Shown: positions 9,502-18,259, counted from the stretch's first letter. The stretch is 49,420 bases of DNA from Pseudomonadota bacterium (GCA_018240405.1 JAFEFW010000630.1:1-49420); one strand, 5' to 3'. Notes: generated by a model from the sequence alone, not told the origin. Translations and numbers: made by a program.

Positions 9502-9514
9502 GGAACTCCCGCCC

Positions 9515-9820
9515 ATGCTCGGCGATATCGTTGCGGCACTGACCAACAGCGACACCGCTGCTGACATTGCCGCCGCCATCTGCTCCCGGGCCATGATGGA
9601 CCGGATCAACAGCGCCGCGGCCAAGGAGGCCGTGTCGCCCGGCGCGCTGGTATCGGCACGCGTGCTGCACGTGATCGAGCATGGCGGCGAGGATATCTGG
9701 CTGGATCTGGTCAGCGCCATGGCCGGCTCACCCCAGCCCGGCGCCGTCGCGGCGGAGCGCATGCTGGCGCACGCCTTTCCCGATCCGGTGCGGGTCCGCA
9801 TCACACGGAGCGGCGCATGA
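9515..9820 (+). CDS. Small conserved-looking protein of unknown function in the nar operon
   Basis: I do not recognise this 101-residue protein. It is probably soluble and helical: an Ala-rich N-terminal half (TAADIAAAICSRAMMDRINSA) and a hydrophobic central segment (SARVLHVIEHGGEDIWLDLV), with one cysteine and no signal peptide. A modest GGA ribosome-binding site lies upstream. The gene starts 13 bp after the parvulin gene, and its stop overlaps the moeA ATG (ATGA). Codon use resembles its neighbours and the tight coupling on both sides argues that it is real. Its position suggests a role in nitrate reductase or cofactor maturation, but nothing in the sequence proves this. Confidence 0.7.
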   Translation: MLGDIVAALTNSDTAADIAAAICSRAMMDRINSAAAKEAVSPGALVSARVLHVIEHGGEDIWLDLVSAMAGSPQPGAVAAERMLAHAFPDPVRVRITRSGA

Positions 9821-11064
9821 ACGCCATGCTTCCCGCCTTCGGCTGCACCGCCGGCGGCATCGACTTTGACGTTGCCCTGCAGCGAATCCTCGACCTGGTG
9901 GACCGGCCGCTACCGGCCGAGGCGGTGCCGCTGGAGTCCTGCGTTGGACGTGTCCTGCGCGAGCCGATCACAGCCCGCGTCGACCTGCCGCCGTTTGATC
10001 AGTCGGCGATGGACGGCTATGCGGTCCGGACCGCGAGCCTCATTGCCGGTGCGGTTACACCGGTCACCGGTCGCACCGCCACCGGTGAACCGCCGTCGCG
10101 TCTGGCGGCGTGCGGCGTGCATCGCGTTCTGACAGGCGCGGCGCTGCCCGACGGCGCTGATGCGGTCATCGCGCAGGAGCACGTACGTCGGGACGGCGAC
10201 CTGCTGACGGCCGCCGCCGTGCCGCCGGTTGGCACCAACATCCGCCGCTGCGGTGAGGACATCCGCGCCGGAACTGCCCTGCTCTATCCCGGCGCGACGC
10301 TGGACTGGCGCCACATCGCCATTATGGCCTCGCAGGGCTTCTCGGCGATCCAGGTCAGTCGCAGCCCGCGCGTTGCCCTGCTGTCGACCGGCCGCGAACT
10401 GTGCGCCGCCGGCCAGGATCTCGCAGCAGGGCAGATTCATGACTCCAATGGACCGATGCTGGGGGCGCTCTTGACCGCCTGGGGCGCATCGGTCCGCCGC
10501 GTGCCCATTGTCGCTGACAACCCCGCAACGATGCGCGCCGCGCTGCGGGCGGCGGCGGATGGTGTCGACCTGGTGCTGACCACCGCCGGCATCTCCGTCG
10601 GCGATGAGGACCATGTGCGCGACGCGCTGGACGCGCTGGGCGGCAACCTGGCTGTACTGAAGGTGGCGATGAAGCCGGGCAAGCCGCTCGCGGCCGGCCG
10701 GCTTGGGCGGGCGCTGTTCGTTGGCCTGCCCGGCAATCCGCAGGCCGCGCTGGCCGGTGCTCTGGGGTTCGTCCGTCCGCTGCTGGCGCGGATGATGGAC
10801 GCTGTCCCGCCGGGGTCGCTGCAGATCTGTGCCGAGTTTGCCCTGCGCCGGACGCCTGGCCGGACGGAATTCATCCTGGCGCGCCTTGTCCGGCGGGGCG
10901 ACGCCTTTGTTGCCACCCGCACGGGCTCCGACGGCTCAGGCCGCCTGGCCCCGTTGCTAACGGCGGATGGGTTTGTCCTGCTGCCGGCGTCGACCGCCCA
11001 TGTCGCACCGGGGGATGTCGTAACCTTCGTGCCGTTCCTGTCCTGCGGTGACCGCCCCCGCTGA
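9817..11064 (+). CDS. moeA: Molybdopterin molybdenumtransferase MoeA
   Basis: MoeA inserts molybdenum into adenylylated molybdopterin, the last common step before the bis-MGD cofactor that NarG needs. The 415-residue protein is close to the usual length. Family motifs appear in order: PPFDQSAMDGYAV near residue 65, LSTGREL, HDSNGPML, TTAGISVGDEDHV and GLPGNPQAA, followed by the C-terminal beta-barrel domain IV. The start overlaps the preceding stop codon by 4 bp, making it the last gene of the narGHJI-ppiC unit. A moeA inside a nar operon probably matches cofactor supply to enzyme production. Confidence 0.95.
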   Translation: MNAMLPAFGCTAGGIDFDVALQRILDLVDRPLPAEAVPLESCVGRVLREPITARVDLPPFDQSAMDGYAVRTASLIAGAVTPVTGRTATGEPPSRLAACGVHRVLTGAALPDGADAVIAQEHVRRDGDLLTAAAVPPVGTNIRRCGEDIRAGTALLYPGATLDWRHIAIMASQGFSAIQVSRSPRVALLSTGRELCAAGQDLAAGQIHDSNGPMLGALLTAWGASVRRVPIVADNPATMRAALRAAADGVDLVLTTAGISVGDEDHVRDALDALGGNLAVLKVAMKPGKPLAAGRLGRALFVGLPGNPQAALAGALGFVRPLLARMMDAVPPGSLQICAEFALRRTPGRTEFILARLVRRGDAFVATRTGSDGSGRLAPLLTADGFVLLPASTAHVAPGDVVTFVPFLSCGDRPR

Positions 11065-11403
11065 TTTCGGCCGGCCAGCCGAATCATCCCGTTCCGTCAG
11101 GTTCGGCGATGGCCCGCGCGCGGGAAGATTGCCAGCCGTCTGGTAGACAGGAGCCCTGGTTTCGGCGGCAGGAGCCTCCCCAGCGGCGACAGTCACGGCG
11201 CTGGTTCACGCACAGGCAAGTGGCGCGGCGGCCGGTCCAGGCCAGCGCAAATGCGGCGCACAAAGCGCGGCGGCGCCTTTGACGCATCCTCGGCGGCCCT
11301 GCGCGCCTCCGCCATCCTCCGCAGGAAATCAAAACAACTGCGCCGGCACGGCCGCCGCCGGGGACGCATCGGCCGTCACGTGCGACAGCGCTCCGCAAGC
11401 CCG
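11065..11403. other. 339-bp intergenic region without a confident gene
   Basis: This gap lies between the convergent moeA and dehydrogenase genes. Frames that stay open here are Arg-, Gly- and Pro-rich and look like GC-driven artefacts. A leftward reading of about 40 codons beginning near 11325 has GGAGG directly against its ATG, which is too close for normal initiation. I see no clear terminator with a T-tract. Confidence 0.5.
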
Positions 11404-12372
11404 CTAATCGCGCAGCTCCGGGATCACCCATAACGGCTTCTCGCCCCGGATCACCCGCTGGCAGTTGTCGAACGCGTTGCGGAAACGGGAATACTGGTTC
11501 TCCCAGGTCGGACCCGCGAAATGCGCCGTCAGGGTCACGTTCGGCAGCGTGAACAGCGGATTGTCCGCCGGCGGCGGCTCCTGGTCGAACACGTCCAGTC
11601 CGGCGCCGGCGATCGTGCCGTTCGACAACGCCTCGATCAGCGCCTTCTCGTCCGCCACCGGACCGCGGCAGGTGTTGATCAGGTAGCCGGTGGACTTCAT
11701 CATCGCCAGTTGCTGCGCGCCGACCAGGTGTTTTGTGTCGGGCGTCAGTGGCACATGCAGCGATACGATGTCTGACGTCTTCAGCAGTTCATCGAACAGG
11801 GCGAACTTCACGCCCAGATCGTCCGCCCGCTCTTCGGTCAGCCGCACGATATCGTAGTACTGCACCACCATCCCGAAGGCCTGCGCCATGCGGGCCACCT
11901 TCTTGCCGATGCTGCCCAGGCCGACGATACCCAGGGTGCGGCCCTTCAGCTCGTATAGCTTCACATCCTGCACCGCATTGCCGCGCCAGCGCCCTGCCGC
12001 CACATTGCTGTGCTGCCACACCAGCCGGCGGCATACCGCCAGCATCAGCAGCATCGCGTGCTCCGCCACCGCGGTGGAGTTGGCGCCGCCATTGTTGCAG
12101 ATCGGCACGCCGGCTCGCCGAGCGGCCTCGATGTCGCAGCGGTCGTAGCCGGCGGAGAGAAGCTGCACCAGCTTCAGGTTGGGCGCCGTCTTATAAAAGT
12201 CGTCGTCCATTGTGCCGTCGCCGAAGCCAACCAGGCACACGGCGTCGCGCAGGGCCGCGGTGAATTCCGGACTGCCGTGGCGAGCGATGACGGCATCCAG
12301 ATCCGGCGGCAGCAACTGGCGCGCGATATCGAGTTCATTGAGCGGATTGTCGGCAATAATGATCCGGGCCAT
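11404..12372 (-). CDS. D-isomer-specific 2-hydroxyacid dehydrogenase (NAD-dependent)
   Basis: This 322-residue cytoplasmic oxidoreductase should interconvert a D-2-hydroxy acid and the 2-keto acid with NAD(P)H. The Rossmann motif GIVGLGSIGKK lies near residue 150. The catalytic triad is visible as Arg (NTCRGPV), Glu (FDQEPPP) and His (LTAHFAG). The substrate (glycerate, glyoxylate, phosphonate or other) cannot be inferred. I chose the ATG at 12372 (MARIIIADN) because AAGGGG lies upstream; the frame stays open farther but loses family resemblance. The gene is divergent from the urea transporter operon, and no functional link is evident. Confidence 0.88.
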   Translation of the reverse strand: MARIIIADNPLNELDIARQLLPPDLDAVIARHGSPEFTAALRDAVCLVGFGDGTMDDDFYKTAPNLKLVQLLSAGYDRCDIEAARRAGVPICNNGGANSTAVAEHAMLLMLAVCRRLVWQHSNVAAGRWRGNAVQDVKLYELKGRTLGIVGLGSIGKKVARMAQAFGMVVQYYDIVRLTEERADDLGVKFALFDELLKTSDIVSLHVPLTPDTKHLVGAQQLAMMKSTGYLINTCRGPVADEKALIEALSNGTIAGAGLDVFDQEPPPADNPLFTLPNVTLTAHFAGPTWENQYSRFRNAFDNCQRVIRGEKPLWVIPELRD

Positions 12373-12490
12373 GGCTGCGTTTCCCCTTGATGTTTCCGTT
12401 GTCGGATGTGGGTGCCAGCCTAGACCAGGCGCGGCGATCGCCCAAATTACGCCGCCGCACAAAATTTAGGCACCGGGGAAAGACGTGGCG

Positions 12491-12507
12491 TGCGCAGGTC
12501 CGGCGCA
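12491..12507. promoter_or_regulatory. NtrC-like 17-bp palindrome upstream of the urt promoter
   Basis: TGCGCAGGTCCGGCGCA is a 17-bp inverted repeat, TGCGC-N7-GCGCA. It has the same half-site spacing as the NtrC consensus TGCAC-N7-GTGCA, with one symmetric change per arm. It lies about 110 bp upstream of the transcript start predicted from the sigma-54 promoter, the usual distance for an enhancer. Assignment to NtrC is inference. Confidence 0.5.
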
Positions 12508-12590
12508 ATTTCTAGGCATTTGAGCAGATCCAACGAGGGCTGGGCTCTTGGCCAGCCTGAGCGGCGCGTCATTTGCGAGCACCACCCAGT

Positions 12591-12607
12591 TGGCACGGTG
12601 GTTGCAT
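12591..12607 (+). promoter_or_regulatory. Sigma-54 (RpoN) promoter of the urt operon
   Basis: TGGCACGGTGGTTGCAT matches the sigma-54 consensus TGGCAC-N5-TTGCA. The invariant GG (12592-12593) and GC (12604-12605) are separated by exactly 10 bases. The predicted transcript start is near 12617, about 55 bp before the urtA start codon. Sigma-54 control implies NtrC-type activation under nitrogen limitation. Confidence 0.85.
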
Positions 12608-12672
12608 AATCGTGATCTGCCTCGGTGAGACGGGGAAGCGCACATAACAATTCGATGGGGATAGCCACGAAC

Positions 12673-14010
12673 ATGCCACCGGAAGTACCAGTCATCTCCC
12701 GCCGCGGCCTTGGCCGGCTAGGCGCCGCCGCCGCCACGGTGGCCGCGGTCGGCGCTGTTTCGGCCGCCGCTTCGACCCCAGCCGCGGCACAGTCCGGCGG
12801 CACCATCAAGGTCGGTATTCTGCATTCTCTTTCCGGCACCATGGCGATCAGCGAAACGACGCTGAAGGACGTGATGCTGATGCTGATCGAACAGCAGAAC
12901 GCCAAGGGCGGCCTGCTTGGCAAGAAGCTGGAGGCCGTCGTCGTCGATCCGGCATCGAACTGGCCTCTGTTCGCCGAAAAAGCCCGCCAGCTGATTTCGG
13001 TCGACAAGTGCGCGGCGGTGTTCGGCTGCTGGACGTCAGTGTCCCGTAAATCGGTGCTGCCTGTGTTTGAAGAGCTGAACGGCATCCTGTTCTATCCGGT
13101 GCAATACGAAGGCCAGGAGTGCAGCCGGAACGTGTTCTACACCGGCGCGGCGCCGAACCAGCAGGCGATCCCCGCTGTCGACTACCTTGCGAAGGAGTCC
13201 AAGGTAAAGCGCTGGGTGCTGGCTGGCACCGACTACGTCTATCCGCGCACCACCAACCAGATCCTGGAAGCCTACCTGAAGCAGAACGGTGTCGCCGCCG
13301 ACGACATCATGATCAACTACACGCCGTTCGGTCATTCCGACTGGCAGAACATCGTTGCCTCGATCAAGAAGTTCGGCAGCGCCGGCAAGAAGACCGCCGT
13401 CGTTTCCACCATCAACGGCGATGCCAACGTGCCGTTCTACAAGGAACTCGGCAACCAGGGCATCAAGGCGACCGACATCCCGGTCGTTGCGTTCTCGGTT
13501 GGTGAGGAAGAACTGGCCGGCATCGACACCAAGCCCCTGGTCGGCCACCTGGCCGCCTGGAACTACTTTGAGAGCGTGAACACCAACGCCAACAAGAACT
13601 TTATCGAAGCCTGGAAGAAGTTCACCAAGAACCCGAAGCGCACCACCAACGACCCGATGGAAGCGCATGTGATCGGGTTCAACATGTGGGTGAAGGGTGT
13701 GCAGAAGGCCGGCACGACCGACTCGGATGCGGTCATCGACGCACTGATCGGCGTCTCCGTGCCGAACCTGTCCGGCGGGTTCTCGGCGATGATGCCGAAC
13801 CACCACATCACCAAGCCGGTGCTGATCGGCGAAATCAAGGGCGACGGGCAGTTCAATATCGTTTCGCAGACGCCTGGCCTGGTCGTGGCGCAGGAATGGT
13901 CTCCGTATGTCGCGGACACCAAGGACCTGATCGGCGACTGGCGGAAGCCCATGAGTTGCGGTGCGTTCAACGTGAAGACCGGCACGTGCACCGCCGGCAA
14001 GAAGGTCTGA
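12673..14010 (+). CDS. urtA: Urea ABC transporter substrate-binding protein UrtA
   Basis: UrtA is the periplasmic type I binding protein of a high-affinity urea transporter. The 445-residue precursor begins with a twin-arginine-like signal (ISRRGLGRLG, then an Ala-rich stretch ending STPAAAQ). The mature part matches UrtA: IKVGILHSLSGTMAISE, FGCWTSVSRKSVLPVFE, PVQYEGQECSRNVFYTGAAP and NGDANVPFYKEL. I favour the ATG at 12673, with GGGGAT upstream, but the in-frame ATG at 12655 is also possible. It is the first gene of urtABCDE-ureDA, behind a sigma-54 promoter. The adjacent urease genes make urea, rather than short amides, the likely ligand. Confidence 0.95.
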   Translation: MPPEVPVISRRGLGRLGAAAATVAAVGAVSAAASTPAAAQSGGTIKVGILHSLSGTMAISETTLKDVMLMLIEQQNAKGGLLGKKLEAVVVDPASNWPLFAEKARQLISVDKCAAVFGCWTSVSRKSVLPVFEELNGILFYPVQYEGQECSRNVFYTGAAPNQQAIPAVDYLAKESKVKRWVLAGTDYVYPRTTNQILEAYLKQNGVAADDIMINYTPFGHSDWQNIVASIKKFGSAGKKTAVVSTINGDANVPFYKELGNQGIKATDIPVVAFSVGEEELAGIDTKPLVGHLAAWNYFESVNTNANKNFIEAWKKFTKNPKRTTNDPMEAHVIGFNMWVKGVQKAGTTDSDAVIDALIGVSVPNLSGGFSAMMPNHHITKPVLIGEIKGDGQFNIVSQTPGLVVAQEWSPYVADTKDLIGDWRKPMSCGAFNVKTGTCTAGKKV

Positions 14011-14030
14011 GAACGGCCTGATTGCCAGAG

Positions 14031-14061
14031 AGGGGGCGGCTGTTCCTCCCAGCCGCCCCCT
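14031..14061 (+). terminator. Strong hairpin between urtA and urtB (mRNA stabiliser or attenuator)
   Basis: AGGGGGCGGCTG and CAGCCGCCCCCT form a perfect 12-bp stem around a 7-nt loop. No T-tract follows and urtB begins 20 bp later. Such hairpins after binding-protein genes usually protect the upstream mRNA or stop a fraction of transcripts, so that the binding protein is made in excess over the permease. Confidence 0.75.
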
Positions 14062-14080
14062 GTACTGTCTGGAGGGCCAT

Positions 14081-15676
14081 ATGGTCCGAATTTTCCTGTT
14101 ATTATTCCTTTCGTTTGTGACTTTTGCCGCGCCGGCGCGGGCGGACGATTCACTTGCGGGATTTGCTTCCGGCGATTACGCCCAGACCCAGCAAGCCGTC
14201 GAGGCCTTGGCGCAGTCTGGCAATCCGCGCGCGGTCGACATCCTGTCCGCACTGCAGGCCAGCAAGCTGTATTACCTCCCGGACCAGACGTTGGTCATTA
14301 AGGGCGAGGACGGCGGCTACGCCAACGCGCTGACCGGCGAACCGGTCAAGGTTGAAACCAGCGACGACGACGATGACGCCGGACCGAAGGAAGTCCGCGT
14401 CAACAACAATGTCCGCAGCGCGATCGAGGCGGCGCTGGGCGGGCTGCAACTATTCGATTCGAATCCGGCCAAGCGCCTGGCCGCGGCCGGCGCCGTCTTC
14501 ACCGCGCACAACCCGGTGGCGATTCCTGCTCTGGACAAGGCGCTGGAAAAGGAAGCGGATCCCTCCGTCAAACGCCTGATGCAGCAGGCGCGAGCGGCCG
14601 CTGTCCTGTCCTCCGATGATGCCACCCAGGAGACAAAGCTTTCGGCAGTCGAAACGCTGCGGGTGCGTGGCGATATTGAGGCGCGGTCACTGCTGGGCGC
14701 CCTGGCGGGCCAGCAGGGACCGGTCGGTGACGCCGCCGCCGCCGCGGTGTCATCGATCGACTTTAACCTGCAGATCTGGAGCTTTGCGCAAAGCATCTAC
14801 TACGGCCTCAGCCTGGGGTCTGTGCTGTTGCTGGCCGCGGCGGGTCTGGCCATCACCTTCGGCGTGATGGGCGTCATCAATATGGCGCATGGCGAGATGG
14901 TGATGCTGGGCGCCTACACGACCTTTGTGGTGCAGCAACTGATGCGCGCCTACCTGCCGGGCATCTATGGCGCCAACCTGATCTTCGCCATTCCGGCAGC
15001 GTTCCTGGTCACCGCCGTGATCGGCATCGCTATTGAGCGCAGCCTGATTCGCTGGCTGTACGGCCGTCCGCTGGAGACACTGCTGGCCACCTGGGGCCTG
15101 TCGCTGATGCTGCAGCAGGTGGTGCGGTCGTTGTTCGGGCCAAACAACCGCGACGTCGACACGCCGTGGTGGATGAGCGGCGCAACACAGGTGGGCGGCC
15201 TGACGCTGACCTGGAACCGGTTCTACATCATCATCTTCGCCGGCATCGTGGTGGCGGCCCTGATGGCGGCGCTGCGCTACACATCGCTGGGGTTGCGCAT
15301 GCGGGCCGTCACGCAGAACCGCCGCATGGCCGCGGCGATGGGCATCCGCACGCCGTGGATCGACGCCCTGACCTTCGGCCTGGGATCCGGCGTCGCCGGC
15401 ATGGCCGGCGTTGCGCTGTCGCAGATCGACAACGTATCGCCGAACCTCGGGCAGAGCTACATCATCGATAGTTTCATGGTCGTCGTGTTTGGCGGCGTTG
15501 GCAATCTGTGGGGCACGACCATCGGTGCGTTGACACTGGGTATCGTCAACAAGTTCCTGGAGCCGTTTGCCGGCGCGGTGCTGGGCAAGATCGTTGTTCT
15601 GGTGCTGCTGATCCTGTTTGTGCAGCGCAATCCGCGCGGGATGTTCCCGCTCAAGGGACGGGCGGTCGAAGCATGA
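14081..15676 (+). CDS. urtB: Urea ABC transporter permease UrtB with large N-terminal periplasmic extension
   Basis: UrtB is one of two inner-membrane permease subunits for urea. The 531-residue protein is much longer than LivH (about 300). It starts with a signal-like segment (MVRIFLLLFLSFVTFAAPARA), then about 200 residues of Ala-rich helical, HEAT-like sequence. The LivH-type domain begins near residue 230 (SIYYGLSLGSVLLLAAAGLA) and contains NMAHGEMVMLGAY and GLRMRAVTQN. Such an extension is known in proteobacterial UrtB; it may lie in the periplasm and contact UrtA, which is inference. A GGAGGG ribosome-binding site precedes the ATG. The stop overlaps the urtC start. Confidence 0.95.
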   Translation: MVRIFLLLFLSFVTFAAPARADDSLAGFASGDYAQTQQAVEALAQSGNPRAVDILSALQASKLYYLPDQTLVIKGEDGGYANALTGEPVKVETSDDDDDAGPKEVRVNNNVRSAIEAALGGLQLFDSNPAKRLAAAGAVFTAHNPVAIPALDKALEKEADPSVKRLMQQARAAAVLSSDDATQETKLSAVETLRVRGDIEARSLLGALAGQQGPVGDAAAAAVSSIDFNLQIWSFAQSIYYGLSLGSVLLLAAAGLAITFGVMGVINMAHGEMVMLGAYTTFVVQQLMRAYLPGIYGANLIFAIPAAFLVTAVIGIAIERSLIRWLYGRPLETLLATWGLSLMLQQVVRSLFGPNNRDVDTPWWMSGATQVGGLTLTWNRFYIIIFAGIVVAALMAALRYTSLGLRMRAVTQNRRMAAAMGIRTPWIDALTFGLGSGVAGMAGVALSQIDNVSPNLGQSYIIDSFMVVVFGGVGNLWGTTIGALTLGIVNKFLEPFAGAVLGKIVVLVLLILFVQRNPRGMFPLKGRAVEA

Positions 15677-16791
15677 AACTCGGCACCAGCGGTTATCTCA
15701 CGGTCGCACTGGTCATGGGTGTGGCCATCGTTCTGGCCGTACTGAACCAGATGACCCCGGCAACCTCGCCTCTGCACGTGCCGACCTACGTGGTGGCACT
15801 GGCGGGCAAGTACCTGTGCTTCGCCATGCTGGCGCTGGCAGTCGATCTGGTTTGGGGTTTTGCCGGCATCCTGTCGCTGGGTCACGCGGCGTTCTTCGCC
15901 CTGGGCGGGTACGCGATGGGCATGTACCTGATGCGCCAGATCGGGACGCGCGGCGTCTACGGCAACCCGATGCTGCCGGACTTCATGGTGTTCCTGGGGT
16001 GGAAGGAACTCCCCTGGTACTGGTACGGCTTCAACTGGTTCCCATTCGCCATGCTGATGGTGGTCGTCGTGCCGGGCCTGCTGGCGGCGGTGTTCGGCTG
16101 GCTGGCCTTTCGCTCCCGCGTCACCGGCGTCTACCTGTCGATCATCACCCAGGCGCTGACCTATGCGCTGCTGCTGGCGTTCTTCCGCAACGACATGGGC
16201 TTCGGCGGCAACAACGGGATGACCGACTTCAAGGATATCCTGGGCTTCAACGTGCAGGCGGACTCGACGCGGTCGGCGCTGCTGGTGATTTCCGCGCTGT
16301 TCCTGTGCCTGCAGTTCCTGGTGGCGCGTTTCGTCGTCGACTCGCGCTTCGGCAAGATCCTGGTAGCAGTGCGCGATACCGAGAGCCGCACGCGGTTCCT
16401 CGGCTATCGGCCCGAATCTTACAAGCTGGTGGTCTGGGTCCTGTCCGCGGTGATGGCGGCAATCGGTGGCGCGCTGTACGTGCCGCAGGTCGGCATCATC
16501 AACCCAAGTGAGTTCGCGCCTGGGAATTCCATTGAGGCGGTGATTTGGGTGGCTGTCGGCGGCCGCGGCACACTGGTCGGCGCGATCATCGGTGCCGTCC
16601 TGGTGAATTTCGGCAAGACCTGGTTCACCGGAGCGTTGCCCGAGCTATGGCTCTATGCGCTGGGCGCGATGTTCATCTTCGTCACGCTGTTCCTGCCGCG
16701 CGGCGTGATGGGCCTGTTCCAGCGTCGCTCGCGGCGGGAGGCCGAGGCTGACGCGCCGGCCGCCGCCGCGGCGCAGGAGGTGACGGGATGA
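15673..16791 (+). CDS. urtC: Urea ABC transporter permease UrtC (LivM type)
   Basis: UrtC is the second inner-membrane permease subunit of the urea transporter. The 372-residue protein has about ten hydrophobic helices and the LivM core: VDLVWGFAGILSLGHAAFFA, GVYLSIITQALTYALL, GNNGMTDF, VRDTESRTRFLGY and GGRGTLVGAIIG. The tail is charged and Ala-rich. The ATG overlaps the urtB stop (ATGA), and its own stop overlaps urtD in the same way. The frame is open upstream, but family alignment and the overlap fix the start. Confidence 0.95.
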   Translation: MKLGTSGYLTVALVMGVAIVLAVLNQMTPATSPLHVPTYVVALAGKYLCFAMLALAVDLVWGFAGILSLGHAAFFALGGYAMGMYLMRQIGTRGVYGNPMLPDFMVFLGWKELPWYWYGFNWFPFAMLMVVVVPGLLAAVFGWLAFRSRVTGVYLSIITQALTYALLLAFFRNDMGFGGNNGMTDFKDILGFNVQADSTRSALLVISALFLCLQFLVARFVVDSRFGKILVAVRDTESRTRFLGYRPESYKLVVWVLSAVMAAIGGALYVPQVGIINPSEFAPGNSIEAVIWVAVGGRGTLVGAIIGAVLVNFGKTWFTGALPELWLYALGAMFIFVTLFLPRGVMGLFQRRSRREAEADAPAAAAAQEVTG

Positions 16792-17564
16792 CCACGGGCG
16801 ACGAAACCACCGCCGGCGTCAATACCGGCGACACGCTGCTTTATCTCGATGGCGTCACGGTTACCTTCGACGGATTCCGCGCGCTGAACGCCCTGTCGCT
16901 GGTGCTGGAAAAGGGCGAGATGCGGGCCATGGTCGGTCCGAACGGCGCCGGCAAGACAACGATGATGGACGTCATCACCGGCAAGACCCGGCCCGACGAG
17001 GGAAAGGTGGTGTTCGGCAAGGACATCGACCTGACGTCGATGGATGAGCCCTCCATCGCCGCCCTGGGCATCGGCCGGAAGTTCCAGAAGCCGACGGTGT
17101 TTGAGCCGCTGACGGTCTGGGACAACGTGCTCCTCGCCCTCGCCGGTGACCGCAGCCCCCGCTTCAGCCTGTTCGCTCGGCAGAGTGCCGACGAGAAGGT
17201 GCGGGTTGAATCCATCCTGGAAACGACTCGGCTGACGGATCACCGCTGGCGGCGCGCGGCCGATCTGTCGCATGGGCAGAAGCAGTGGCTGGAGATCGGC
17301 ATGCTGCTGGCGCAGGACCCGCAGCTGCTGCTGGTCGACGAACCGGTCGCCGGCATGACGGATGCCGAAACGGAACAGACGGCGCATCTACTGCGGGAGA
17401 TCAACAAGAGCCACAGTGTGGTGGTGGTGGAGCATGACATGGCCTTCGTGCGCGCATTGGGCGTGAAGGTGACCGTGCTGCATGAGGGATCGGTGCTGTC
17501 CGAGGGTTCGCTGGATTTCGTCAGCGAAGATCCCAAGGTCATCGAAGTCTATCTGGGGCGCTGA
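16788..17564 (+). CDS. urtD: Urea ABC transporter ATP-binding protein UrtD
   Basis: UrtD is a LivG-like ATPase that powers urea import. The 258-residue protein shows Walker A (GPNGAGKTT), the UrtD-typical signature LSHGQKQ in place of LSGGQ, Walker B (LLLVDEP) and the switch histidine (VVEHDMAF). The first 18 residues are a polar extension before the ABC core. The start overlaps the urtC stop (ATGA), and the stop shares one base with the urtE ATG, indicating coupled translation and balanced ATPase subunits. Confidence 0.96.
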   Translation: MTTGDETTAGVNTGDTLLYLDGVTVTFDGFRALNALSLVLEKGEMRAMVGPNGAGKTTMMDVITGKTRPDEGKVVFGKDIDLTSMDEPSIAALGIGRKFQKPTVFEPLTVWDNVLLALAGDRSPRFSLFARQSADEKVRVESILETTRLTDHRWRRAADLSHGQKQWLEIGMLLAQDPQLLLVDEPVAGMTDAETEQTAHLLREINKSHSVVVVEHDMAFVRALGVKVTVLHEGSVLSEGSLDFVSEDPKVIEVYLGR

Positions 17565-18259
17565 TGCTGGAAGTTTCCAACGTCGATCTGTATTACGGCG
17601 CGGCGATCGCGCTGCGTAACGTGTCCATGACCGCCGATATCGGCGCCGTGACCTGTGTGCTGGGGCGTAACGGTGTCGGCAAGACCTCATTGCTGCGGGC
17701 GATCACCGGGGCGCACCCGATTTCCTCGGGCTCGATTCGCTGGGAAGGTGAGGAGATCTCGAAGCTGGCCGTGTACGACCGGGCGAAGCGCGGTATTGCC
17801 TGGGTGCCGCAGGGGCGGGACATCTTCCCGCTGCTGACGGTGCGGGAGAATCTGGAGACGGGATTCGCGGTGCTGCCGCGCGGGCAGCGGAAAGTACCGG
17901 ATGAAATCTTCGACCTGTTCCCGATCCTGAAGACGATGCAGCGCCGCCGCGGTGGCGATCTGTCCGGCGGGCAGCAGCAGCAACTGTCCATCGCGCGTGC
18001 GCTGGTGATGAAGCCGCGGCTGATCGTCCTGGATGAACCGACCGAGGGAATCCAGCCGAGCATCATCAAGGATATCGGGCGGGTGATCGCGCTGTTGCGT
18101 TCACGCGGAACCATGGCCATCGTGCTCGTCGAACAATATTTCGACTTCGCGCAGGAGCTGGCGCAAACGATGGTGGTGATGGATCGCGGTGACGTCGTGC
18201 TGTCCGGCCGGCGGGAAGATCTCGACGAGTCGGATGTACGACGGCGCCTCTCCGTCTGA
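17564..18259 (+). CDS. urtE: Urea ABC transporter ATP-binding protein UrtE
   Basis: UrtE is the LivF-like second ATPase of the urea transporter. The 231-residue protein has a canonical Walker A (GRNGVGKTS), the signature LSGGQQQQ, Walker B (LIVLDEP) and the H-loop replaced by Gln (VLVEQYFDF), which is normal for LivF/UrtE proteins. WVPQGRDIFPLLTVREN is typical of the family. The ATG overlaps the urtD stop. The ureD coding region starts inside the last 26 bp of urtE, joining transport and urease genes into one transcript. Confidence 0.96.
   Translation: MLEVSNVDLYYGAAIALRNVSMTADIGAVTCVLGRNGVGKTSLLRAITGAHPISSGSIRWEGEEISKLAVYDRAKRGIAWVPQGRDIFPLLTVRENLETGFAVLPRGQRKVPDEIFDLFPILKTMQRRRGGDLSGGQQQQLSIARALVMKPRLIVLDEPTEGIQPSIIKDIGRVIALLRSRGTMAIVLVEQYFDFAQELAQTMVVMDRGDVVLSGRREDLDESDVRRRLSV

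Noticed and set aside
18189-18233. Longer UreD beginning at 18189
   Set aside because: This would add 15 residues without family similarity and overlap urtE by 71 bp; the ATG at 18234 fits better.
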